Of a stretch of 64,000 nt of DNA, positions 26,901 through 38,900 are shown piece by piece. A program made the position numbers and the translations under genes. The DNA is from Phalacrocorax aristotelis. Its lineage: Eukaryota > Chordata > Aves > Suliformes > Phalacrocoracidae. Numbering within the stretch: position 1 is the first letter of the stretch; each line of letters starts with the position of its first letter. Under the pieces are notes generated by a model. The model saw only the letters and a program-made list of their open reading frames with translations. It did not search any database and had not been told where the DNA came from. The stretch is from assembly GCF_949628215.1 (NCBI RefSeq), contig NC_134282.1:15728723-15792722 (forward strand), written 5' to 3'.

Positions 26901-29900
26901 TTTTGCTTACAATCTATATTCCTTGAAGTGCTGAAGATTTCTCTATGACAGTTCTAGCTCTTTTACACTTCCACCATTGTATATTCCAACTAGGGGTTGC
27001 AGGAATCAGCCTCTTAGCTGGGCAGGACTCACAGCCTGTCCCTTCACCAGGGAGCTGGAAAGATCCCTAGTAGTGAGCAAACTTACCCACCCATAGGGTG
27101 GATTCCCTGCCATGGATCCCCATGCTATTCTAGACCAATACAGTATGTCTTGCTTTTATTGTGCTCTTGTTAGCTAGCTACAGATGATCGGGTTGACAAC
27201 AGCTATTGAAGTGGGGGCCCCTATTCTTTAGTTCAGGCAACAGTTCTCCGATCTGGAGGCTCGGGCCTCCATCTCCAAAATACGGCCAACAGAACAGTAA
27301 ACCCAAACCAGAAGCCTTGCGAACCAGTGAGAAATTATATTTGCCCATGATATCCAGTTAATGGAGGTGCCCACAAGTATCAAGCATATGTATACATATT
27401 CCTTAGGAAACATGAAGATCCTTTTTCCTACAGCTACCGCAGTGAGCTGATTTTAAGATACTTCTTGGCAGAATAAAGAGTACCACAACCTACCAGGATT
27501 CCTTGGTTTTTTTCAAGTGTGATTCGTGTACCATACACATCTATGTAGACTTCTTTCAGGTATGTGGCCCCTCTTAGCCCTCTATCTTCATTCTTGCCAA
27601 GGATGGTTATGGGAGTGACACTGTTGGCATTGACAACCTCAACCAAGGTGTAGGTGCAGGTACCCACGAAAGTGTACATCATTCCATCAAAAGTGAAATA
27701 ATGGGGATCTCCTACCACTTGACATGTTGCTTGGCCTGAAGGTGAAAAAACAATCTCAGAACTTTGGACTGGATTTTACCATGGACTCAGTTGACCAAAG
27801 AAGTTTGCATTAGTGCAGCAACCTAATCCTGATCATTATTATTTGGGCAAACCTTCACAGAGGATCTCAGGTTCATGGCAATGGCATGAACCTTTATTTG
27901 GAAATAAGACATTTCCAGAAAGTGTGTCCTAAATTTAGTTTGCAAATTATGTACAAACTGTCAACTTGGCAGCAAATGAAGCTCTTTATACATTTGTATA
28001 TGCTGTTGTAGCTACGATTTGTAGTAGTTGAGAGTAATACAGAGCTTTGCTACATAGCTATGTAAAAATTCATAATTATATGTATAAATATAGGTGTAAA
28101 TATAAAAGTAAATAAATTTGCATCTATATACATAGGTACTTAATGCACTTGCCATCACCAAGACTCTCAGAAATACAGTTCTCAATTATTCCCAAATTTA
28201 GCGCTTGCAGCACTGGTGATGTGGGACTTGAATTTGTATTATCAAGACAAAAGGAAACCAAATGACCTTGCAAACTTTTGGACAGCATCAGTTTTTGCTG
28301 ATATCCACTACAACAGAAGGGGATCTGTGCTTGCAAGGCAGGTCATCATGTCTTTTCATCTATTAGCACTGGCAGCAGTCAGTTAGGACTTTGCCATCAC
28401 ATGTAAAAAGATATTTATAAAAAAGCTAGAAGAAGAAGGATCTAATTATGAAATGGACACTGAGAACTATTTTCAGGCAGGACTTACCATTGGAATGACA
28501 GCCCAGCACACCACCCTGAATACTGCATTCCTCTTGGACTCCACACTCCCAGGATGTGCATGAAATGGTGTTATTAGCCTTGCAGGTGCAGCGCTCAGTG
28601 CAGGGATAACTGGTGAACCAGCTTTCATCCAGCTGAGTGGAAAGAAGCGTATAGAAGTATGTACTATAAGATAAATTGGAAGGTAATACCATAAGGGACA
28701 ATCAAGTTACTAGTATCTGAACGTTTGTGATATATAATCATTTGGGCAACTGTAGCCACACAGCTCATGGATGAGGAAGGCTGGGAAAGTGAGTCTATTT
28801 TGTTGTTATTAATGGTGTAAATGATAATTGTGTTAGTGTTTTTAACAATTTTTTCTTTCATGGTGATAGAAATGAGAAGATCTCCCGTTCTTCCTTTTTT
28901 TTTTTCATTTAATGTTTGAGGTAACTTGCCTGGTGATACTGGTTTTTTTCATCAATACAACCGCAGCTGCTTTCTGGCACACATTTGTCTCCACTCAAAA
29001 CATAGCCTTCCTTACAGAAGCAACCTTCCACTGGTAAGGAACTGCAGGAATCAACTGCTGAGATGTCCAAACAGGTAGAGGGACACCTAGTACCACAGCT
29101 CTTGTAAATGCTGCCTCCAGGGCAGGACATAGCTAGAGAGGAAAAATAAGATCACTCAGAAGGGCAAAATCATGATAAAAGTTTTCCTGATGCTTTCACT
29201 GTTTGCTCCTGAAAATATATAAAAATTGCTGCTACAAAATCTGACACTGGAGAGTGCTGTGTACAAAGGATTTTCCTGAAGTGTGAAATGGGTGGCTTTT
29301 GGTAGAGGTGGCTAAGACACATTGGCCACTCTGTACTTCACCTCACAAAGGAAGTCAAACACTGTAGGCTCGCTCTGAGGGCAGGTCTGATGTGATCATA
29401 CAGGACTAACTATGCTTGCTTCAGTAAATCTTTTTCTGCATGTTTAAAGACATAAAGTCACTCCCTTAAGGGAATAGAAGAATCTCTTCACATACCAGCT
29501 GATATAGCCCCATTAGTGTAGTTACTATTTGAACACCTGCCATATATTTAAAAATAGAACTAAAAATCAGACTCTGTCTTTCACTGCGACCCCTTGAGGA
29601 AAATATATTATCCTGCCACATGCAACAGTTATTTCCCCAGTGCAGAAGCTCACATAAGATTCAACTGAATGTAATCAAACTTTTCCAAGAAACTAAATTA
29701 CTAAATTTAGTAAAAATTTAGTAAATTAGTAAAAAAATTTAGTAAATTTAGTAAAAAATTTAGTAAAAAAAAAGTAAATTACTAAATCTTTAAGGATTAG
29801 ACCTACATGTATTCAAGCGTTCATGAAAATTAGTGTTTTATACAAATACTGGAATGATACTGAAACTGAAGCAGGCTCAAGACATGAGAAAAGATAGCCT

Positions 29901-32900
29901 ATACTCAAAACATTACATAAGATGAAATAGCATGCATGAAAAAGGTAGAGGAGAATGTGCATACTTTTAAAGTTTAAATCCAGAATAGATATTTATAAGT
30001 CACAACACTCACGACACAGAGTAGCATTCCTCCACTCTATGCATATTCCAGCATTGATACATGACTCGGCATAGGCCTGCAGTCCGTAGCATAAGGATAT
30101 TGCCTGTCCACCAGTGAAACACATGTCGTAAACACAGTTTTCAAAGAAATTCTCTGGAGGCACTTTGGTATGACAGTCCTTGAAGATTCCTGTGTAAATC
30201 AAGAAAGTTACACAGAAGGAGAGAAAAAAAATTGGGACTGATAGAATCACCACCAACATCTATTTTTTGTCATGGCAAATGTATTGTGAGTATTCCAGGC
30301 TAAATTTGTTTAGTAAGTTAAACCAACACTTGAAACAGAGCATGCACAATGAGACTTGGCCCTACTGGATCATATTTTCTTCTTTTTGCATGACTGATAG
30401 AACATAGCTTACATAAATTAAGAGTTGCTGGCTAGGCAAGCCACTAATTCTAGACAACTGCAGGGGCTCTCCAATGCAGGGAACCTCTACAGAATTTCAG
30501 TTAAAGTATCTGTAATGCATGCAATGACAGTACCCTCTGAATTATTTCTTTTAGCAAGCAGAGTGCAAGTCACTATAAAAGAAAGAGCAGCTATGGCTCC
30601 CTGCACACATTCTCAGCTAATCTTCATGGACATATTGGCACTGTCTGAATGGCTGACATATCTTGACCAAGCACCTATGAATTTTCTGTTAGTCATTCAC
30701 ACTGGAGGTTTTATATGTTTGCAGTGTGAACTTGGAACAACAGACTGTAGAGATGAGACAACACAAGCTATAAAGTGCTCCATCACATGGCTCACAGTGA
30801 GCTACCAACGTACTACCTGTTGGATCTATGATCATGCCACATGCTGTGTTCTTCTTTGCTTCACTCTCCAGTGCAGGATCACATTGCTCTTCTGTCCCAC
30901 TGGAGCATCTGGGGAAAGCAAGCAAACCCAAATGTGTTTCACATCTCTTACTATCAGATTTTCAGTGGAAGATTGACACACAGCAACCCTGCACAACAGG
31001 GTGCATTGTGTTACAGTCACAAGACTTTATTCAGCTTCTTTGAGAAGCTGATGTCAGCCCTATCACTGAAGGGACACCCTTTTTTTGATGCCTTCTGGGC
31101 TATTCAAAGGTTTATTCTTAGTTGAAAAGAGACCTATGGGATCCAATAAGTTATGGTTTCCAATCGGGGAACTGGACTGAAGTCCCATCCCCCCTCACAC
31201 TCAGCAGAGAGTTCCTGCTTTGTAAAACAAGACTTAAAGGACACAAGCCCTCTTCTCATTCCCTGTTTAATGTGAAGGGCCAGCTTCATACTTCTAACAG
31301 GCAGTTGGAAGATGTAAAATGGGACTTGATGACAAAGCCAGTGAGTGGATGGATCTTTGATTAAATTAATACACATACATGGTGTTACTCTCAGGTACAA
31401 GCCAGCTTTGTCCAAGATCAGTGGAACCACTTGCAATGTCACCATTGGGCTTTATGTTGTCATCATTTGGATCACCATTATAATTACCTGTGAGAATAAA
31501 AGAGATATATGGGACATGTGAAGTTCACACCTGTAGAACACACCTAGGCTTCATACTGTAAAATAAACTACAATGAACTAGGGAGAGTATATATGCAACA
31601 TCAGTGTATTCTGGGCAAAATAAGAAGAGCTCAATTGTGTTTTAGACTTTGACCACTGACAAGAGCTGCTACTCAGAGACTTTTGGACTTGAAGCAAGAA
31701 GTCTGTACGTTCTTATGTAACTAGATCACATTGCATACAAGAAAGAATTGCTTAGCTAAAAAAAACCCAACTCATTTCCTTGGATCCTACCTGTAGAATC
31801 TTGAACTAAAAATCAAATGGTGTTATTGGCACCATTATATTCTTAGGTAGATTTCCTGAACTGAAAGTGGGAAAAACACATGGAGAGCTTGAACTAGGAA
31901 ATTTCAGATGATCCAAATCAAGGAATAATCATAAACTCACAAGGCAAGCTACTCTTGTAATTTCTACAGTCCCATTTCCATCCTGAAGTACGTTTCATAT
32001 AATCACCGGGATTTCAGTATGTTGTTCCAACTAAACCTGCTCACATTCAGGAACTAGCAACACTGCTGATGAAAAATTACTGGTCACTTCTAATTCCAGC
32101 GAGATCCTACTCTCATTAGCTACATAAGCCACATGTGACTCTTACTTACTTTGCTATCCTATTGCAGCAGAATATCTTACAGAACACAGTAAAATGTGCC
32201 CTTTCTGTCTGATCTTTCTCACAAGTCTCTTAAAGAACTCTATGTTTTATATCATACATAGCACTTAGTGTATTTTGGTATTTGAATTTTGGAAATAAAG
32301 AACAAATTTTCTTTCATATTCATCAAGTCTGTCAGCTCATGATTATCCATACTGAATACTTGTCATTGTTTTGTTTTAATGTAGACAATGCCTGTCTTAT
32401 CTGGAATAAAAAGTGGGTAAAAATAAGACTTAGTAGCCTAATTTTTCTTTTCTTTCTTTTTCTTTTGCTTCTTCTTTTTTTTCCCTTTGATCATATAAAC
32501 ATGATCATCCAGGTTGTATAAAAACCTCCTAAAACAGCACAGAAAAACAGCAGCAGGAAAGTTTGAGGATGTTGACAGTAAGCTATTCTGAAGATTGCTC
32601 TCTGCTGTGGAAACAGCCTCAGGTTTTTATGATTCACAAAATGAAATGGTATAGCATTCCTCACACCCAACAAAAGACAAATACTTCAGAATGTAAATAA
32701 CAGAAAAATGTATTTGTAGAATTCTTGAGTAGATGCATGCAAATCATTACTCTTTTAAATTTAAACTGTAGAACTGAAGTGAGGGTTTTTTATTTGGCTA
32801 AAAATGTTATCTGTAGTTATACCTCACAACATTCCAAATGGATAGCATGTTACCAGGAATATTTTTAAGTAACAGTTCTTAGAAACTGAAAAATTCTAGC

Positions 32901-35900
32901 AAGTTTTCTTCACTGCTGTAAATTCTAGTCCATTTGACAATGACTGTTTGTGTGTAGAGTAAGTATGACATGCTAAGAAAAAAAGTTTAAGCAATTATCA
33001 GCCTCCACAACTCACTAAAAAGTGACTAAGCCTATGACTTACCACAGAGGCCACAGAGCAGACCACTGTAATCAGCGGGCACAGACACTTCTGCATAGTG
33101 ATTTCCATCATATCTCACCCACAGTCCAAAGTCAGTTTCCAAGAGAACATATCCACCACTGCTTTGAATACTGAGCTTCTTTTCAATAAATACAGGTAGG
33201 TTCATTCTGCTGCCATTTACCTGTACAGCAAGTTGTAAAAGTTAGTGTGTGGCTGCTGGGACTCCTATGACTACCAGCAGCTAAAATAGATTAGTGAGAG
33301 ATACGGTCTTGTGCACAAGGGAACTGGAAGTAATTAAAGAACACTTCATCTGAGCAAATTTGTTGGACATCTCATTAAAAGGGGTACATTTAACAAAAAA
33401 AAGAGAAAGTTTGCTAGCAACTCTACAATCAGAGAAAATATTTCATAACCTGCATGTCAACCTAAATATATTATATATGTCTTTTAAACAAGCATTTTCT
33501 TACATTCACTTTCTTGTTTTTCAGCAAAGAAATCTGGCTGCCATAAACTTCCACTTGCACTGACTTCACATACGAGACTTTGGTGTTGCCTCTTCTGTGC
33601 TCATTTGTTGTGGACACATCAAAGTATGGAAGCCTCTCAGAGACATTGCACACTTTGGAGAGCGTGTAAGTGCAATTTCCCATGAAATGATGAACTCTGT
33701 GGTCAAAAGTGTTATAATGTGGATCCCCAGAGGCACTGCAGGAAGCACGTCCTGGGAAAAAAGAAAGACAGAATAATTCCCTCTGAATCTCTACCAGACT
33801 TCTGCAGTTGCTTTGCTCCCACTTCGTTTATTTTCCTTTGTAATTGCTGCTCAGATATAACAGTGATGGCATCAGTCAAGAACATTCCAAAGCCCAGCCC
33901 AGCCTCCCATCTTTGGACCCATAAAGAATCTGTACTCGTGTATCAGAAATCTATGCTAGAGGTTGGGGAAGAAATATAAACAAAAAGCTTTGATATTAAA
34001 AAAAAGCTTTGCTATTAAGAGATCATTACATAAAGTGGAGCAGTGAGTTTTCAGTGTCCATGTCTGAAAGGCTATTTATGATTAAATAGCAAGAATCTAC
34101 TCAAAAACTTTACAGGGCTGATTAGCCAGAATAGGCCATTGCAATACCAGCTATCTGGGGTTCTGTACTCATAACAGTTATGGAACTCCTATTGAACACT
34201 GCATACACCAGATGTCCTTTACACACTTTTAAAAAATATTTAAGTTAGTTAGCCAGTGATAATATGTAGAAATGGAGGTATAGAGTGTGTTTGCATTTGT
34301 GCCTGTGAGCTGGGTAGGGTTTTGACTGCTAATAAGAGAATCTCATTTTCAGCAAAAAAACAAATCTCCCATCAAGTCTTAGCACAGGTCAGCTTGCAGG
34401 TGTTTTATGGTGTTTATCAACAACAACAAAAAATAATGAAAAGCAGTCCTTACCTCATCTCTGCTTTTCAATGGCATGTTACAAAAATAGCTACATTTAT
34501 GGTTGCATCTACCTGTCAACCTTAACTCCTTGCACACAAACTATTAAATCTCCAGGAACTACATACATAACAATTATTTTAAAAAATGCAAAAGGCATCC
34601 AGACTGACTAGGAGAGCTAGCGTTCTTTTGTAATTAAGAAGTTGACACACGTAAAAGACTTAGTGCCTAAAGTTGGAGGAAAGAAGCAGTTAAAACTTAT
34701 CTAAACTGACATTTTAGTGTATTTCCTAAGTACTAAAAAACCAATAACAACAAGTCACTCTTTTCTGGGACCGTATAATTGGATTATATCCAAAATAAAA
34801 ACAAAATTTGGAAATGTAATTAAGTTTCAAAACACTACAAACAGAACCCATATGTATAACAGATGAAAATTTGCTATAGAAAAGGGTAATTTAAGTATTT
34901 ATGGACATGGTAAAGAAGTGTATGTGAGAGAAATATCAGGCAGCTGCTCCACTGTTACCGCAAACCCCAAAACTGTGGCAAAAGAGACCCAGGGCATGAC
35001 TTCCATAGTCACTACTCAGAAAGAGACCCAGAACTGAAAGACTGTGCAACAGTGTGATTGAGTGAGCAATAAAAAGCTAGGGCCCTCCAGCATAACATCT
35101 CTGTCACTTGCCTGTGGGACCTCGATTAAGAAAAATGAGTTGTTATGACGGGCAGAAAGAGATGGGGATGGGAAACAACAGTACGTGAGCCTAGTGGGGG
35201 ACTTGGTGCAGATGGTATGTATGAGGCTGCGTTGCAGTGCCTGATGGGGGGATCGGAGGTTTTGATGTTGATAGACGTAGCACAAGAAAGAGTTAGGGGA
35301 CATCTGTGCCAACATGGGATATTTCTTGCAGGCAGCTGGCCCACCCTTCCCAAAAACCCACACTGTAACCAGAGAGGCCCAGGGAAGTGATGGCACAGTG
35401 ACTCCTCATCAAAAACTCCAGCACTCAAGTGCTCTCTCCACCAGCATTGCTGGGTGATAAAAGGAGCCGCGCAGCCCCTTCACTACAGACACTCCGTGCC
35501 ATGGCCGCGTGCCTTAGAGGAAGTGAAATGAACAGATTCAACAAGCACCAGAAGATGGGGACGGAGCATGAGAGTACCTGAGATCGGAGTGGGACTTGGG
35601 GACGATGACGGTGTCTGCAGAGGCTTTGTTGTAGGAGCTGGCGAGGGGGTGGTGGGTTTTGGTGTCGCTGGACCTAGCACAAGAGACAGCTAGAGGAGAT
35701 CTGTGCCAACATGGCAGATTCGTTGCAGGCCACTGGCCCACCCTTCCCAGTCACCGCCCCCACCCTGGCAAAGGGATCAAAGGACAGGAATTCCACAGCA
35801 TCCCTGTCACGATGAGTCTCTCCACCCCAGGGCTGGCCCACCAGAGTATTAGGCAACACACGGAGCAACCCCCACCAGAGCTGCCCCACTCCTTGAATTT

Positions 35901-38900
35901 GGGCCACAAAGGAGACCAACGGAACACTTACCACAGACAGTGCCAGCACTCCAGTCTCCCAGAGCAACACCTGCCGCAGCACAGGCCGCGGCATAGGCCC
36001 CCAGGTCATCGCAGAGCTGCTCCGTGCTGCCACTCGTGGCACACTGGTCATACACACAGCTCTCAAAGTACGCCTTGGGCGGCAGAACGGCATGGCACGG
36101 GTTGAACGGGCCACTGAGTTGCAGGAGGATTGCACACTTGTCGTGAGCTGCCGCCTCCTCGGAGGGGGAGCAGGGCGCAGGAGGCCTGATGGCTGGGTCA
36201 CACCTACGAAGCAGACAGACAGCCCTGAGCTCACAGCAGCCTGTGGACCCCAGACACACCTTTTCCGGACCCCCTCCCCAGCCAAGAGCTCAGCCGCTGG
36301 GGTCCAGATCCCTCGCTAAGACAAGGCACCCACGGCTGTCGCTTGCAAGGGCGGGCAACGCGGCCCACGGTCACCATTCCCCTCCGTGGCATCAGGTGGA
36401 CAGAAACAAATGGCCGAGGCAGTTGCGATCGCAACAGCTTGGGAGAAGCATCATGCCAAGGCCCCGGCCCACTCTCTCTCGGGTCAGGAACTGTGAGATG
36501 CAGCACATGGAGTGGGATGGCAGGGCCCCGCACAGAGGTCACCGAGGACCCCGGAGCAGCGTGCCTGTGCGGGGAGAGCACTGTGCACCCTGACCGCACG
36601 GAGGGGCCTGGACGGTGCCACAAGCAAGCCATCCTCGAGGGGAAAGGGGAACGGCCACACATCCGGCACCCAGCTGCAGGCAGGACATCCCACGGGTGGG
36701 TGGGTGGGTGGAGCAGAGAGGTGAGACGCAGGGATGATACGTCTGCGGCTGTGGAGCCTCTACGTGCTCTCACACACATTCCGGCAACTGCCTGTCTCCT
36801 CTCCCTTGGCCCACGCCTGCCATTACCAACCCTCCGTCCCTGTGCCCCTCACAGCTCCCCTCTCCCACGTTCCCTTTTGTCTGTCATCTATGCAACGGAA
36901 CAAGCACTCACGGCCACTCGTCATCTGGCACCATCCAGCTGGCTCCAAAGTCATTGAAGTCGGGCACGACAAGCCCATCGGGTCGCATGAAGTCGTCCTG
37001 CTGGCTCCCAGTGTACGTCCCGCACAGCCCACACAGCTTGCCCTTGTGCTTCTCAGACACCTTCACTAGGAGCTCATGGTCCCCATCGAACTGCAGCTGC
37101 AGGCCCAGCTTGGTAGAAACCCGCACATAGGTGCCGCTCAGGGAAATGTTCACACTGGGGGCAGGAGAAGCGGGCAGGGAGGCCAGAGCACCGTTGATCT
37201 GAATAATGGGGAAACAGAGAGAGACAGAAGCATAAAGAGATGCCCTCCACTGGGAGCTCACTGTTCTTCACTACAGTGGTGCCAGGGCCCAGCGAGTCAG
37301 AAGCACCGATGGCATGAGAAACCCTGCCCAGGCCTACGAGAACAGGAGCGACTCTACACGCGGCACACCGACGGCTCAGGAAAACAAGCCAAAAGTCTGT
37401 TGCTGCGCCAACAGCCCCGTATCTGCCCCGCTCAGAGCCCGGCCGTGCTCTTCTGTGAGCACGCCAGCAGGCTCAGGGAATATCAAGCTCTTGTTGGGGA
37501 CAGAGTGGTACTTAATGGTGCCTAGGGCATCTGTTGTTCCCAGGTGTAAAAATGAGGGGCTTACGTAGACCGCCTTGTTCTCGCGCAGGGCGATGTGGAG
37601 GCCTTCCATGGACAGCGCCACAGAGTTCAGAGCTGTCCAGCTCTGGCTGCCGCGATGTTTGTTGCGGGTGGTGACACTGAACCCAACGGAGGAGTTGTCA
37701 CAGCCCGTCACCGCCGTGTAGTTGCAGGAGCCCTGGAAGTGGTGGAGCTTCCCGTCGAAGGTGCTGTAATGTGGGTCGCCGTAGATGTGGCAGAGAGCAG
37801 TGCTGGCTGGGTAACAGCCCCTCTGGCCATTCTGGATCTTGCAGACCTCGTCCTCACCACAGGACAACGCAGAGCAAACCATCTGGCCGTTGTCTTCGCA
37901 CCGGCACTGGCGACTGCAGTTCTCGCTCACATAGTACTCGCCTTTCTGTAGGCAGAGAGACAGCGAGCGTCAGCATATCGGGCAGGGAAGCAGAGGCGAG
38001 GGAGTGCCCTGGGAAGGGTGCAAGCCAGGGCAGGGTTTTCACTCACGCTGTAGTAGTTGCCCTCAAAGAGGCAGCCACAGTGGGCCTCGGGCACACAGGT
38101 GTCTCCGCTGAGGAGGAAGCCAGAGGTACATGCACAGCCCTCCACGCAGGGCTTGGAGCAGTTCTGCGGGGCTTGTCGGTCAACACAGGTGGCCGGACAG
38201 CCGGTCATGCAAGGGTCGTAGTAGCTGTTGGCGGGGCACGGCAGGGCTGCAATGGGAAGGGGACAATTAGGACCAGCAAGCCTTCAAGGAAGGACGACCT
38301 CCTGGGAAGGGCAAGACCAAAGACTTGCTTCGGCCAGAGGCTCTGGGCACGGGGAGCGGCACATCTCCCTTCTAGCCACCGCAAGGCAGGTACTCACGGC
38401 AGAAGGTGGTATTCCTCCAGGGAAGAAGAGTCACGCCGGCTGCCTGGCATGCGTCAGCGTAGGCCTCCAGAGCAGCACACAGGACCTGCTGGCCGCCATT
38501 CAGGGAACAAAGGTCATAGAAGCAGGTCTCAAAGTAGCTCTGGGGGTTGATCACCCCGTGGCACCGCTCAAAAGAGCCAGGACTGGCAGTCAGCAAGCCA
38601 CAGAACTGGTCCGATTGGTAGAGCTTCTCCTCTTCTGCACTGCAGGGTGGGGTGGGGACAGGGACACCGCAAGGGCTGTCACTGCCTGGGACCTGCCAGC
38701 TCTCCCCCAGAGCGTTGGAGTCTGCGGCTTGCTGCCCGTTGGGCATCATGTAATCGTCCTCTCTCCGGCTGTTGAAGTTCCCGCACATGCCACAGGTCAG
38801 GTTGAAGTAGGTGGTGGGCACCTTCACCTCCACTGAGTGGTCGGTGTCGTAGGACACTCTGAGGTTGAAGTCGGTCTCCAGGACGATGTAGCGGCCGCTC

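Larger units (their letters stand above)
11934..33503 (-). other. AT-rich introns of the C-terminal (non-amplified) part of the gene
   Basis: Between the exons listed separately, introns of about 0.3-2.7 kb contain one CR1, two low-complexity tracts and a 26-bp palindrome. I saw no further exon, RNA gene or conserved block in them. Confidence 0.5.

Noticed and set aside
35455-35580. Plus-strand 'gataaaagg' followed about 40 bp later by a good start context 'gccATGG', present in all five linker introns
   Set aside because: The frame closes after 25 codons and has no known content. It probably exists only by chance and was copied with the unit.
37771-38550. Plus-strand open frame of about 259 codons, repeated in every unit (also 45626, 51552 and 57478)
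   Set aside because: It is antisense to well-supported VWD, TIL and C8 exons and crosses their introns. It has no domain and is repeated only because the unit is repeated.
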